A stretch of DNA of 64,000 nucleotides from Bradyrhizobium sp. CB1650 (lineage in GTDB: Bacteria > Pseudomonadota > Alphaproteobacteria > Rhizobiales > Xanthobacteraceae): contig NZ_CP121695.1 in NCBI RefSeq assembly GCF_029761915.1, positions 5,175,501 to 5,239,500 of the forward strand, read 5' to 3'. The notes under the pieces were generated by a model, which was not told the origin of the DNA, made no database searches, and saw nothing but the letters and a program-made list of their open reading frames with translations. Below, piece after piece: positions 53,733-63,115 of the stretch. A program made the translations under genes and the position numbers. The stretch's first letter is position 1; the number at the start of each line of letters is the position of its first letter.

Positions 53733-54581
53733 ATGCCCTTCAAATTCATCCACCTCACCGACACGCATATCGCGGGCCCGGGATTGAAGCTCTATGGCCT
53801 CGACCCGCGCGCGCGGCTGGACGCCGCCGTCGCCGACATCAACAAGCACCAGTCGGACGCCGCGTTTGCGGTCGTGACCGGGGACCTCACGCATTGGGGC
53901 GAGCCCGAGGCTTACGCCGATTTCGCCACAGCGATGGCCGCGCTCAAAATGCCCTACATCGCCATGGTCGGTAATCACGACCGCCGCGTCGCCTGTCTCG
54001 ACGGGCTGAAGGCGGCGCCGCGCGATCCCAACGGCTTCGTGCAGGGGACGCGGACCACCGAGCACTGCCTCTTCGTCTTCCTCGACACGCTGGACGAGAC
54101 AAGTCACGCCGGCGAGATGTGCGCAAAGCGCTTGGGCTGGCTCGCGAACACGCTCGCCGCTGCACCGGCCGACATGCCGTTCGTGGTGTTCATGCATCAC
54201 CCGCCCTTCCCGGTCGGCGTGCACGCGATGGACGAGATTGCGCTGAAGCAGAGCGCGGAATTCGCCGAGGTGATCGCGCCCTACCGCGCGCGTATCCGTC
54301 ACCTCTTCTTCGGCCACGTGCACCGGCCGATTTTCGGCAGCTATGGCAAGATCCCCTTCTCCACGCTGCGCGGCACCAACCACCAGGTCTGGTTCGAGCT
54401 CGATCCGAACGCGCCACATCTGGCGAGCCACGAGCCGCCCGCCTATGGCGTGGTCCTGATCGACCAGGAGAACCTGGTCGTGCACAGCCACGACTTCCTC
54501 GACACCAGTCTGCGCTTCCCCTTCGCCGCGCCGGCGGGAATGGACGATCGCGACTATGCGCTCAACTTCGCGGCGCGATGA
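53733..54581 (+). CDS. Calcineurin-like phosphodiesterase (CpdA/GpdQ type)
   Basis: A 282-residue metallophosphoesterase of class III cyclic-nucleotide/glycerophosphodiester phosphodiesterases. The two-metal site is complete: LTDTHI (D.H), VVTGDLTHWG (GD), MVGNHDRR (GNHD), FMHHPPF (H) and FFGHVHRP (GH.H). No signal peptide is present. It starts the operon with two permeases and a binding protein, its TGA lying one base before the next ATG. This suggests it acts on the imported compound, for instance a glycerophosphodiester. Confidence 0.92.
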   Translation: MPFKFIHLTDTHIAGPGLKLYGLDPRARLDAAVADINKHQSDAAFAVVTGDLTHWGEPEAYADFATAMAALKMPYIAMVGNHDRRVACLDGLKAAPRDPNGFVQGTRTTEHCLFVFLDTLDETSHAGEMCAKRLGWLANTLAAAPADMPFVVFMHHPPFPVGVHAMDEIALKQSAEFAEVIAPYRARIRHLFFGHVHRPIFGSYGKIPFSTLRGTNHQVWFELDPNAPHLASHEPPAYGVVLIDQENLVVHSHDFLDTSLRFPFAAPAGMDDRDYALNFAAR

Positions 54582-54582
54582 G

Positions 54583-55533
54583 ATGAGCCTCGCTGAACCC
54601 GCGGCTCTCCCGGTCGCGACCTCGGCGCCGCCGCGACTTCATGCTCTCCGGAGGTTTGCAGCCGGCCTCAAGGCCTCGCTGCCGGCCTATCTCCTGCTGC
54701 TGCCGTCGCTGGTCTTTCTCGCGCTGTTCACCTATGGCGCGATGGGCCGCGTGTTCGTCGATGCGCTCTACCAGCGCACCACTCCGAAAGCACCGGTTCG
54801 CTTCGTCGGCTTCGACAACATCAGCGCGGTGCTTGCCGATGCATCCTTCACTGGCGCGGTCGTCAACAACCTCCTCTACGCCGTCGGCACCGCGATCCCC
54901 AGCATCGCCCTGGCACTGCTGTTCGCGCTTGCGCTGTCGCGCACCAATGCGGTCACCAGCGCGCTGCGCGCTGCGCTGTTCCTGCCGGTGCTGATCCCGA
55001 TGGTCGCGGCGTCGGCGCTGTTCCTGTTTATCTTCCTGCCGAATGTCGGGCTGCTCGACTACTACATCGGCCACCTGCTTCCGGTGCTGCCGAACTGGCT
55101 CGGCGACCCCGATATCGCGCTCTACGCGATCATGATCATCACGATCTGGAAGAACGCCGGCTATTACATGCTGTTCTTCCTGGCCGGCCTGCAGGCGGTG
55201 CCGGAGGAAGTCATGGAGGCGGCCCATCTCGACGGCGCCGGCCCGTTCATGCGCTTGCGCCACATCATCCTGCCGGAGCTGCGCCCGACCTTCCTGTTCG
55301 TCACCGTGATCGCGACGCTCAATGCGGTGACGCAGGTCGACCACGTCTTCGTCATGACCAAGGGCGGTCCGTCGAACGCCACGAATCTCGTGCTGTTCTA
55401 CATCTACCAACAGGCGGTGGAGCATTACGATATCGGCAAGGCTTCGGCGGCAACGCTGCTGACGCTCGCCGCGCTGATGGCACTGACCGCGCTGTCCTTC
55501 CGGACGCTTGCGAACCGGGAGGGCGGGCCATGA
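54583..55533 (+). CDS. ABC transporter permease, UgpA/MalF-like
   Basis: A 316-residue inner-membrane permease with about six transmembrane segments, the first at LPAYLLLLPSLVFLALFTYG. The EAA loop that contacts the ATPase reads VMEAAHLDGAGPFMRLRHIILP near residues 215-236. It is close to sugar and sn-glycerol-3-phosphate permeases (UgpA). ATG 54583 follows the phosphodiesterase stop by one base and the stop overlaps the next permease start (ATGA). Confidence 0.93.
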   Translation: MSLAEPAALPVATSAPPRLHALRRFAAGLKASLPAYLLLLPSLVFLALFTYGAMGRVFVDALYQRTTPKAPVRFVGFDNISAVLADASFTGAVVNNLLYAVGTAIPSIALALLFALALSRTNAVTSALRAALFLPVLIPMVAASALFLFIFLPNVGLLDYYIGHLLPVLPNWLGDPDIALYAIMIITIWKNAGYYMLFFLAGLQAVPEEVMEAAHLDGAGPFMRLRHIILPELRPTFLFVTVIATLNAVTQVDHVFVMTKGGPSNATNLVLFYIYQQAVEHYDIGKASAATLLTLAALMALTALSFRTLANREGGP

Positions 55534-56399
55534 AGCTGTTGAAGGGCTTGTTCGAGGACGCCCCGCTCGCCACCCGCCGCGAGATCACGCCGAAGCTCGG
55601 CTTGGCGCTGACCGTGCTGCTCGCGATCGTCTGGCTGATCCCGTTCCTGTGGATGGTCGTGGCGACGCTACGCCCTGCCTCCGACGGCATCAACACCATG
55701 GCCGAGTTGATCCCGAGCGCCAAACCCACGCTCGATAACATCAGGGATGCCTGGGAGATCGGCGATTTCCCGCGCTATTTCCTCAACACCACCTTCATCT
55801 GCACCGGCATCCTCTTGGTGCAGTTCGTCACAATCACGCTGGCGGGCTTTGCCTTCGCGCGCCTCGCCTTCTCCGGAAAGACGCTGATCTTCTATCTGTT
55901 CCTGATGCAGCTCATGCTGGTGCCGGTGCTGCTGATCGTACCCAACTTGCGGCTCGTGGCGCAGCTCGGCCTCTACGACACGCTCACCGGCGTGATGATG
56001 CCGTTCTTCGCCTCGGCGTTCGGCACCTTCCTGATGCGACAGGCGTTTGAGGCGATTCCGACCGAGCTCGAGGACGCCGCGCTGATCGACGGCGCGGGCC
56101 TGCTTCAGCGCATCCGCCACATCTACGTGCCGCTGTCGCTGCCGAGCTTCTCCGCCTTCGCCATCATCTCCGTGACCAGTCACTGGAACGACTTCCTGTG
56201 GCCGCTGATGGTGATCAATTCGCCGGACAAACGGCCGCTCACGGTCGGGCTGTCCGTGTTCACCGCCACGGCCGAAGGCACCCAGGCCTGGGGCACGATC
56301 GCCGCGGGCACCCTGATGGTGATCGCGCCGCTCCTCATCACCTTTCTGATCTTCCAGAAGCGTTTCATCAGCTCTTTCGTCACCTCAGGCATCAAATAG
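55530..56399 (+). CDS. ABC transporter permease, UgpE/MalG-like
   Basis: A 289-residue permease with about six transmembrane segments (first LALTVLLAIVWLIPFLWMVVATL). The EAA motif is ELEDAALIDGAGLLQRIRHIYVPLSLP around 181-207. It pairs with the UgpA-like permease, with which it overlaps by 4 bases, to form the channel. The sequence FISSFVTSGIK at the C-terminus is typical of UgpE-type permeases. Confidence 0.93.
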   Translation: MKLLKGLFEDAPLATRREITPKLGLALTVLLAIVWLIPFLWMVVATLRPASDGINTMAELIPSAKPTLDNIRDAWEIGDFPRYFLNTTFICTGILLVQFVTITLAGFAFARLAFSGKTLIFYLFLMQLMLVPVLLIVPNLRLVAQLGLYDTLTGVMMPFFASAFGTFLMRQAFEAIPTELEDAALIDGAGLLQRIRHIYVPLSLPSFSAFAIISVTSHWNDFLWPLMVINSPDKRPLTVGLSVFTATAEGTQAWGTIAAGTLMVIAPLLITFLIFQKRFISSFVTSGIK

Positions 56400-56410
56400 G
56401 AGATTTTTCG

Positions 56411-57730
56411 ATGCTGTTCTCCCGCAGGCTCATGCTTGGTCTCGCCATGGCAGGCGCCCTCGCCTTCCCGGCGCTGGCCGAAGGCCCGACCGAGATCGAC
56501 CTGTTCTTCCCTGTCCCCGTCGACGGCAAGCTCGCCCGCGACATGGGCACGTTGATCAAGGAGTTCAACGAGACACATTCGGACATCAAGGCGACCGCCG
56601 TCTACACCGGCTCCTATGACGACACGCTGATCAAGACGCGCGCCGCGATCAAGGCCGGCAAGCCGCCGGCCGCCGTGATCATGTCGGCGAACTTCCTGCT
56701 CGACATGCAGATCGAGAACGAGCTCACCAACCTCGATTCGCTGATCGCCGCGGACGGCGTCACCAAGGAGCAGTTCCTCGGCCAGTTTTTCCCGGCGCTG
56801 CAGGGCAACGCGGTGATTAACCGCTCGGTCTACGGCGTGCCCTTCCACAACTCGACGCCGCTGCTCTACATCAACGCCGATCAGGCCAAGGAAGCCGGGC
56901 TCGATCCGAACAAGCCGCCGCAGACCTGGGCGGAGCTGACCGACTGGGCCAAGAAGCTCACCAAGCGCGAAGGCGACAAGGTCACGCGCTGGGGCATCGC
57001 TATCCCCTGTGCCTATGACTATTGCGGCTGGATGATGGAATCCCTCACCATGTCCAACGGCGGGCGCTATTACAACGAAGAGTTTGGCGGCGAGGTCTAT
57101 TACGACACGCCTTCGATGCTCGGCGCGCTCACCTGGTGGAACGATCTCGTCGCCAAGCACAAGGTGCACGCCCCGGGCGCCACGCCCGGTCCGGCCGTGA
57201 GCACCTCCTTCATCTCCGGCAATGCCGCGATGATGATGCTGTCGACGGGCTCGCTGACCTATGTGCGCGACAACGCCAAATTCGCCTACAAGGTAGCCTT
57301 CATCCCGCGCAACGTCCGCAACGCGGTGCCGATCGGCGGCGCCTCGCTGATCATTCCGGCCGGCCTCGAGGCCGACAAGCAGAAGGCTGCCTGGAGGCTG
57401 ATCAAGTGGATGACATCTCCCGAGAAGAGCGCCTGGTGGAGCCGCGCCACCGGCTATTTCGCGCCCAATATGGCCGCCTACAAGACGCCCGATATGATCG
57501 ACTTCCTCAACAAGAACCCGGACGCCAAGACCGCCGTCGAGCAGCTCGACGTCGCCAAGCCCTGGTTCGCGACCTACAAGACGGTGCCGGTGCGCAAGAC
57601 GCTGGAGGATGAGGTGATGCTGGTTCTGAACGGCAAGAAGCAGCCGAAGGAGGCCCTCGCCGCCGCCCAGAAGGCCGCCGACGAGCTGCTCAAGCCGTAC
57701 AACGCCGAGACCTCGCTCAAGCTGCCCTGA
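56411..57730 (+). CDS. ABC transporter substrate-binding protein, UgpB-like
   Basis: A 439-residue periplasmic binding protein with a signal peptide (MLFSRRLMLGLAMAGALAFPALA). The mature protein reads TLIKEFNETHSDIKATAVYTGSYDDTLIKTRAAI, VPFHNSTPLLYINADQAKEAGLDP and YFAPNMAAYKTPDMIDFL, close to glycerol-3-phosphate/glycerophosphodiester-binding UgpB. It is the last gene of the operon and is followed by a terminator. No ATP-binding subunit gene is present, so the transporter must borrow one encoded elsewhere. Confidence 0.93.
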   Translation: MLFSRRLMLGLAMAGALAFPALAEGPTEIDLFFPVPVDGKLARDMGTLIKEFNETHSDIKATAVYTGSYDDTLIKTRAAIKAGKPPAAVIMSANFLLDMQIENELTNLDSLIAADGVTKEQFLGQFFPALQGNAVINRSVYGVPFHNSTPLLYINADQAKEAGLDPNKPPQTWAELTDWAKKLTKREGDKVTRWGIAIPCAYDYCGWMMESLTMSNGGRYYNEEFGGEVYYDTPSMLGALTWWNDLVAKHKVHAPGATPGPAVSTSFISGNAAMMMLSTGSLTYVRDNAKFAYKVAFIPRNVRNAVPIGGASLIIPAGLEADKQKAAWRLIKWMTSPEKSAWWSRATGYFAPNMAAYKTPDMIDFLNKNPDAKTAVEQLDVAKPWFATYKTVPVRKTLEDEVMLVLNGKKQPKEALAAAQKAADELLKPYNAETSLKLP

Positions 57731-57755
57731 GGCCGGCCACATCGCGCAAGCAAGC

Positions 57756-57790
57756 TTCGGCGCTCCGCCAGCGGGGCGCCGAAAACGTTT
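57756..57790 (+). terminator. Rho-independent terminator after the ABC operon
   Basis: TTCGGCGC (57756-57763) pairs with GCGCCGAA (57776-57783), followed by AACGTTTT. It lies about 25 bases after the binding-protein stop. Confidence 0.75.
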
Positions 57791-57806
57791 TGGGAACCGC
57801 GCCCGC

Positions 57807-58796
57807 TCAGATCGTCACGACGATCTTGCCAAACTGCGTATTCGACTCCAGAAAACGATGCGCCTCGACGATCTCCTCGAACGGAAACGTCCTGGCAATG
57901 ATCGGCTTCAATGCGCCGTCGGACAGCCCCGCGAGAATGAACGCTTTTGCCTTCGCGAGCCGTTCGGAATCGCGGATGACCTCGTGCACGAGGTAGCCAC
58001 GCAGTATCAGGCTCTTGCTGAGCACGTTGGAAAGCGGGAACGGAGTCGGCTCGGGGCTCAGCCCGCCGTACTCAATCAGGATACCGCCCGGCGCCATGGC
58101 GGCGGTCAGCGGCTCGAACGCCGGCCCGCCGACCGCGTCGAACACCACCCGAACGCCGTCGGAACCGGCGACATCCTCCAGCCGCGAGCGAATATCCTCT
58201 TCAGCTAACGCGATGACGTCGGCGGCGCCGGCGTCGAGCAAGGCCCGCCGCTTGATCGAGCTCCGTGTCAGGGCTACCGGAACCGCGCCGATCCGGTTCG
58301 CGATCTGAATTGCAGCAAGCCCGACGCTGCTCGATGCCGCGGTGATGACGACGACCTCCCCTCGGGCGAGCCCGGCAATGTCGATGAGCGCGCCGAACGC
58401 CGTGAGATACTGCATCCACACAGCAGCCGCCGCCTCGAAGCCAAGCTCGGGCGGATGCTTCACGACGAACTCGGCAGGGAACGTCGCGAACTCGCCATAG
58501 GCCGGCCATCGCACCATCGACACGGGCGGCACGATGCTGACGGACTCGCCAGGCACAAAGCCGGCCACGTCTTCGCCAACCACTTCAACGATGCCTGCCG
58601 CCTCGAGGCCAAGGCCCGAGGGAAACATCGCCGTCTCGATATAGGTCCCGGATCGCAGCAGCGCTTCCGCACGGTTCAGCCCCAGCGCCCTGACCCGGAT
58701 TTGGACCTCGCCCCGTGCCGGCGGCGGGGTGTCGACGGTCTCGATACGAAGCACTTCGGGACCGCCATGTCGGTGGAAACGAACAACGCGCGCCAT
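57807..58796 (-). CDS. NADPH:quinone oxidoreductase-like MDR-family protein
   Basis: A 329-residue medium-chain dehydrogenase/reductase of the zinc-independent quinone reductase group: MARVVRFHRHGGPEVLRIE, GLNRAEALLRSGTYI, GLEAAGIVEVVGEDV and the NADPH motif TAASSSVGLAAIQIA (instead of GxGxxG). No catalytic zinc Cys residues are seen. ATG 58796 has GGAGTG upstream. It is divergent from the LysR gene 102 bases away, its probable regulator. Confidence 0.92.
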   Translation of the reverse strand: MARVVRFHRHGGPEVLRIETVDTPPPARGEVQIRVRALGLNRAEALLRSGTYIETAMFPSGLGLEAAGIVEVVGEDVAGFVPGESVSIVPPVSMVRWPAYGEFATFPAEFVVKHPPELGFEAAAAVWMQYLTAFGALIDIAGLARGEVVVITAASSSVGLAAIQIANRIGAVPVALTRSSIKRRALLDAGAADVIALAEEDIRSRLEDVAGSDGVRVVFDAVGGPAFEPLTAAMAPGGILIEYGGLSPEPTPFPLSNVLSKSLILRGYLVHEVIRDSERLAKAKAFILAGLSDGALKPIIARTFPFEEIVEAHRFLESNTQFGKIVVTI

Positions 58797-58898
58797 GGAA
58801 CACTCCAAAACAATTGAATTGAATGGAGCTATGCCAGCCGCCTTGCGGCGGATAAATCGTCCTGAAAGCCGAACAGTCGAAACCAGGAGTTTGCAATC

Positions 58899-59798
58899 AT
58901 GGACCGCCTGACCAGCATGGCCGTGTTCGTCAAGTCCGTCGAGCTCGGCTCGTTCGCAGCCGCAGCCGATGCCTTGGAGATCTCCGGGCCGATGGTCGGC
59001 AAGCATGTCCGCTTCCTCGAGGAGCGCCTCGGCCTCCGCCTCCTCAACCGCACCACGCGGCGCCAGAGCCTGACCGGTGCCGGACAGGCCTATTACGAGC
59101 GCTGCCGCGCCGTGCTCGTCGAAGCCGAGGCCGCCGATGCCGTAGCTTCCGACCAGCAGGCCGAACCGCGCGGCAGGCTGCGCGTGACCATGCCCGCCCT
59201 GCTGGGGCGGCATTGCATCGCCCCGTTGCTGTTCAAGCTCGCACGGAAATACCCGCAGCTAGAGCTCGATCTCTCATTTGGAGATCCGATCGCAAACCTG
59301 GTCGAGGCCGGCTACGATCTCGCGATCCGGACCGGCGATCTCGACGACCAATCCGGCCTGATCGCTCGGCGTATCGCCCGACAGCGCATGGTGGTTTGCG
59401 GCGCGCGGTCGTACCTGCGCGCCATCGGTAAGCCCAAAGCGATCGACGATCTGGCGCGGCATGAGGCGATCATCTATCGCCGCTCCGGGCGTGTCCGGCC
59501 GTGGCTGTTTCCGCGCGAGGGCCAGTCCCCGCGCGAGGTCATGCCGACCGGCAGACTGAGGCTCGACGATCTCGACGCCATCGCCGACGCCGCAACGCGC
59601 GGGATAGGACTCGCCTGGCTGCCCTATTGGCTCGTCCGCGAACGCCTCCAGGCCGGCGCGCTCGTCCCTCTCTTCGAAGGCCAGCCGGGATTTCTCTACG
59701 ATTGCCATGCGGTGTGGCCACGCTCGCCCCAGATGCCGCCCAAGCTTCGCGCTGCCGTGGATACGCTGGCGGCCGCCTTGCCGAAGCTCATGACGTGA
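58899..59798 (+). CDS. LysR family transcriptional regulator
   Basis: A 299-residue regulator. The winged helix is at the N-terminus (MAVFVKSVELGSFAAAADALEISGPMVGKHVRFLEERLGLRLLNRTTR region, residues ~7-55), followed by the substrate-binding-like effector domain (GRLRVTMPALLGRHCIAPLLFKLARKYP). It belongs to the CrgA/DsdC-like LysR branch that often controls a divergent oxidoreductase. Here the divergent gene is the quinone reductase-like protein. Confidence 0.94.
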   Translation: MDRLTSMAVFVKSVELGSFAAAADALEISGPMVGKHVRFLEERLGLRLLNRTTRRQSLTGAGQAYYERCRAVLVEAEAADAVASDQQAEPRGRLRVTMPALLGRHCIAPLLFKLARKYPQLELDLSFGDPIANLVEAGYDLAIRTGDLDDQSGLIARRIARQRMVVCGARSYLRAIGKPKAIDDLARHEAIIYRRSGRVRPWLFPREGQSPREVMPTGRLRLDDLDAIADAATRGIGLAWLPYWLVRERLQAGALVPLFEGQPGFLYDCHAVWPRSPQMPPKLRAAVDTLAAALPKLMT

Positions 59799-59924
59799 CC
59801 GTGGGACTCAAGCCGTTAACCCCCCGTCCACCATTCGGTCCGTCCCGCCGCCGGTAACCACGAGAATTAACAGACCCTCAACACCGCCCCGACAAGTCTA
59901 ACGGTTCTTTCGGGGGATTTTGCC

Positions 59925-60035
59925 GTGGATCTGTTGGTTTTCGAGTTCCTGGGACTGGCGCTGATCGCGATGTGCGTGGTCGTGGTGGCGTTGCCGTGCG
60001 CTCGCAAACCCTCGCAGCGGATCCGCTACGAGTAG
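59925..60035 (+). CDS. Small single-span membrane protein (36 residues)
   Basis: A short frame with GTG at 59925 and GGGGGA seven bases upstream. The product reads MDLLVFEFLGLALIAMCVVV, then VALPCARKPSQRIRYE: one transmembrane span of ~22 residues and a basic cytoplasmic-type tail. It sits in an otherwise empty gap of ~350 bases between LysR and rnd. Its strong ribosome site and membrane profile make it credible, but there is no homology evidence I can give. Confidence 0.55.
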   Translation: MDLLVFEFLGLALIAMCVVVVALPCARKPSQRIRYE

Positions 60036-60151
60036 GATTTTCGGCCGGTGCAGGCGATTCCGGACCAAATGCAAGGCTCGAATTCGCTACGAGCCCCTTG
60101 ACATCACAGCACTTTCGGCAGAACGGCTGATGTACGCGTCATGGGCCGTTC

Positions 60152-61300
60152 ATGGATCTGATTACCACCACCGCTGACCTCGCGGCTGCCTGCAGCCGGC
60201 TGGCCAAGCACCCCGTCATTACCGTCGATACCGAGTTCCTCCGCGAGACCACCTACTACCCGCTGCTGTGCGTGGTGCAGATGGCAAGCGCCGAGGAAGC
60301 GATCGTCATCGACGCCCTGGCCGAGGGCATCGACCTCAAGCCGTTCTTTGCGTTGATGGCCAACGAGGGCGTGCTGAAGGTGTTCCACGCTGCCCGCCAG
60401 GACATCGAGATCATCTGGCACCAGGCCAACATCATCCCGCATCCGGTGTTCGACACCCAGGTCGCCGCCATGGTGCTCGGCTACGGCGACAGCATCGCCT
60501 ACGACCAGCTCGTCGAGAAGGTCACCGGCCACCGGCCGGACAAGACCCACCGCTTCACCGACTGGTCGCGCCGGCCGCTGACCAAGGAGCAGATGCATTA
60601 CGCGGTCTCGGACGTCACGCATCTGCGCGACGTGTTCGCAGCGCTCGATGCCGACCTGAAGAAGCGCCGCCGCAGCGAATGGGTCTCGATCGAGATGGAG
60701 ATCCTGACCTCGCCTCGCACCTATGACTTCCATCCCGAGCGCGCTTGGGAGCGGCTGAAGACGCGGGTGCGCAAGCCAAAAGACCTTGCGGTCCTGATGG
60801 AAGTGGCTGCCTGGCGCGAGCAGGAGGCCCAGAGCCGCGACGTGCCGCGTGGCCGCGTGTTGCGCGACGAGGCGATCAGCGACATCGCAACGCACGCGCC
60901 GACCACGTTGGAAAAGCTCGCCCACCTGCGCTCGGTGCCGAAGGGTTTTGAGAAATCCAAATGGGGCGCGGACATCGTCGCCGCCGTCGAGCGCGGGCTG
61001 GCGCGAGATTTTGCCACGCTGCCGAAGCTGGAGAAGCCGCGCAACAACGCCAATGGCGCGGCGATCGTCGAGCTGTTGAAGGTGTTGCTGCGCATGACCG
61101 CGGAGCGCCATGCCGTGGCCAGCAAGGTGATCGCAACCGTCGACGATCTCGAAGAGATCGCAGCCGACGACGAGGCCGACGTGCCCGCGCTGCGCGGCTG
61201 GCGCCGCGAGCTGTTCGGCGACGCCGCGCTGAAACTCAAGCACGGCGAGCTGGCGCTAGCGATCGAGAAAGGCCGCGTGGTCGGCGTGAAGCGGGCGTAG
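60152..61300 (+). CDS. rnd: Ribonuclease D
   Basis: A 382-residue 3'-5' exoribonuclease for tRNA maturation. The DEDDy active site is visible: VDTEFLRE (Asp26, Glu28), [16 protein letters not shown] second motif ([13 protein letters not shown]), and [13 protein letters not shown] with Tyr and Asp. HRDC domains follow ([14 protein letters not shown], [27 protein letters not shown]). The length is standard. It lies alone between the LysR unit and the R2+R1 repeat. Confidence 0.97.
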   Translation: MDLITTTADLAAACSRLAKHPVITVDTEFLRETTYYPLLCVVQMASAEEAIVIDALAEGIDLKPFFALMANEGVLKVFHAARQDIEIIWHQANIIPHPVFDTQVAAMVLGYGDSIAYDQLVEKVTGHRPDKTHRFTDWSRRPLTKEQMHYAVSDVTHLRDVFAALDADLKKRRRSEWVSIEMEILTSPRTYDFHPERAWERLKTRVRKPKDLAVLMEVAAWREQEAQSRDVPRGRVLRDEAISDIATHAPTTLEKLAHLRSVPKGFEKSKWGADIVAAVERGLARDFATLPKLEKPRNNANGAAIVELLKVLLRMTAERHAVASKVIATVDDLEEIAADDEADVPALRGWRRELFGDAALKLKHGELALAIEKGRVVGVKRA

Positions 61301-61347
61301 AAAGCCCAAGGCGCCGAGCTAGGTGCCGGAGCTCCCAACAGTCACAC

Positions 61348-61522
61348 CGTCATCCTGAGATGCGAGCCATGCGGCGCGTTACGCGCAGCATGGCGAGCCT
61401 CGAAGGATGACGGTGATAAAGTTGAGCACGCAAATCCAACGTCGTCATTGCGAGCGAAGCGAAGCAATCCAGGGTCTTCCCGCAGAGACGGTCTGGATTG
61501 CTTCGCTTCGCTCGCAATGACG
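61348..61522. repeat. Composite palindromic intergenic repeat, copy 3 (R2+R1)
   Basis: R2 at 61348-61412 (CGTCATCCTGAGATGCGAG ... CTCGAAGGATGACG) followed by R1 at 61443-61522 (CGTCATTGCGAGCGAAGCG ... TCGCTCGCAATGACG). R1 here is the best palindrome of the three copies. It lies between converging rnd and aminotransferase genes. Confidence 0.93.
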
Positions 61523-61534
61523 ACGTGAGAGATA

Positions 61535-62917
61535 TTACGCCGGCGTCAGCTTCGCCGCTTCGCCCTTCATGTCATCCAGCACGCCGGCGATCGTGGTGAC
61601 GAGCTCGTCGATCTGGCCTTTGTTGACGATCAACGGCGGGCAGATGGCGATCGCGTCGAGCATATTGCGCGAAATCACGCCGCGCTCCTGCAGCATGCGG
61701 CTGGCGATGCCGCCGACGGCACCGGGCGTCGCTGCTGCGGTCTTGCGCGGCTTGTCCAGCACGAGCTCGAGCGCGGCGATCATGCCGACGCCGCGGACCT
61801 CGCCGACCAGCGGATGGCCGGCGAGCTCGCGCAGCCTGCCTTGCATGTAGAGGCCTGTCTCGGCCGCATGCGCGACCAGGCCGCGTTCCTCGATGATCTT
61901 CAGATTTTCCAGCGCCACGGCCGAGCCGACGGGATGGCCGCCTGCCGTGAAGCCGTGGCCGAGCACGCCGATCTTGTTGCTCTCATCCGCGATCGGCTCG
62001 AACATGCGGTCGTTCAGCATGATCGCCGACAGCGGGAAGTAGCTCGAGGTGATCTGCTTGGAGACCACCATCGCGTCAGGCTTGATGCCGTAGGTCTCGC
62101 AGCCGAACATGTTTCCGGTCCGGCCGAAGCCGCAGATGACCTCGTCGGCCACCAGCAGAATGTCGTATTTGTTCAAGACCTTCTGGATCTTGTCCCAGTA
62201 GGTCGCCGGCGGCACGATGACGCCGCCCGCGCCCATCACCGGTTCGCCGAAGAAGGCTGCGATCGTCTCCGGACCTTCCTTGACGATGAGGGCCTCAAGC
62301 TCTTCGGCCCGCCGCGTCGCAAAGGCTTCCTCGCTCTCGCCCGGTGTGCCGTCCTTGTAGAAGTGCGGCGAGCCGGTGTGCAGGATGTTCGGCAGCGGCA
62401 GGTCGAAAGAGCGATGATTGTTCGGCAGGCCGGTGAGGCTTGCGGAAGCGATCGTGACGCCGTGATAGGCGCGCAGGCGGCTGATCACCTTCTTGCGCTG
62501 CGGCTGGCCGAGTGCGTTGGAGCGATAGGCGATCAGCTTCAGGACGGTGTCGTTGGCCTCCGAGCCGGAATTGGTGAAGAACACCTTGCTCATCGGCGCC
62601 GGCGCGAGCGCGACCAGCTTCTCGGCGAGATCGATCGAGGGCCCGTGCGATTTCGCGGAGAACGTATGATAGAACGGCAGGGCCTGCATTTGCCGGTACG
62701 CGGCCTCGACCAGCCGCTTCTCGTTGAAGCCGAGCCCGACGCTCCACAGCCCCGCCATCGCCTCGAAATAGCGCTTGCCCGTCGCGTCGAAGACGTAGGG
62801 CCCCTCGCCACGCTCGATCACCAGCGGACCTGCCTGTTGATGGGTGCGCGCATTGGTGTAGGGATGGAGCTGATAGGCCACATCCCGGGCCTCTTGCGAA
62901 TTGGGCAGCATGGTCAT
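61535..62917 (-). CDS. Class III aminotransferase
   Basis: A 460-residue PLP enzyme. Signatures are FFTNSGSEANDTVLKLIAY (phosphate loop), RLRAYHGVTIASASLTG, LVADEVICGFGRTG (Asp258) and the PLP lysine Lys287 in VVSKQITSSYFP. It resembles omega-amino acid:pyruvate and putrescine-type aminotransferases. ATG 62917 has AAGGA upstream; an in-frame ATG 62953 is possible. It is downstream of and co-directional with the MFS gene, about 200 bases away. The amino donor cannot be predicted. Confidence 0.93.
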   Translation of the reverse strand: MTMLPNSQEARDVAYQLHPYTNARTHQQAGPLVIERGEGPYVFDATGKRYFEAMAGLWSVGLGFNEKRLVEAAYRQMQALPFYHTFSAKSHGPSIDLAEKLVALAPAPMSKVFFTNSGSEANDTVLKLIAYRSNALGQPQRKKVISRLRAYHGVTIASASLTGLPNNHRSFDLPLPNILHTGSPHFYKDGTPGESEEAFATRRAEELEALIVKEGPETIAAFFGEPVMGAGGVIVPPATYWDKIQKVLNKYDILLVADEVICGFGRTGNMFGCETYGIKPDAMVVSKQITSSYFPLSAIMLNDRMFEPIADESNKIGVLGHGFTAGGHPVGSAVALENLKIIEERGLVAHAAETGLYMQGRLRELAGHPLVGEVRGVGMIAALELVLDKPRKTAAATPGAVGGIASRMLQERGVISRNMLDAIAICPPLIVNKGQIDELVTTIAGVLDDMKGEAAKLTPA

Positions 62918-63115
62918 TGCGGGATTCCTTAGCAGTGCGTCATCGGCCGTCATGACGCAGACCCTATCCAAACGACATGGCTTGTCCAAGGAAAACGCCG
63001 GCATCCTCGCTATTGCGGGACGCCGCAACTTGCAACGTCATTTCGTTGGCAGAAAATGCACACGTGCGTTGCAGGAAATCGCGCTGCCGCTTCGGCGTCG
63101 CACGCGTTCCCTCGG

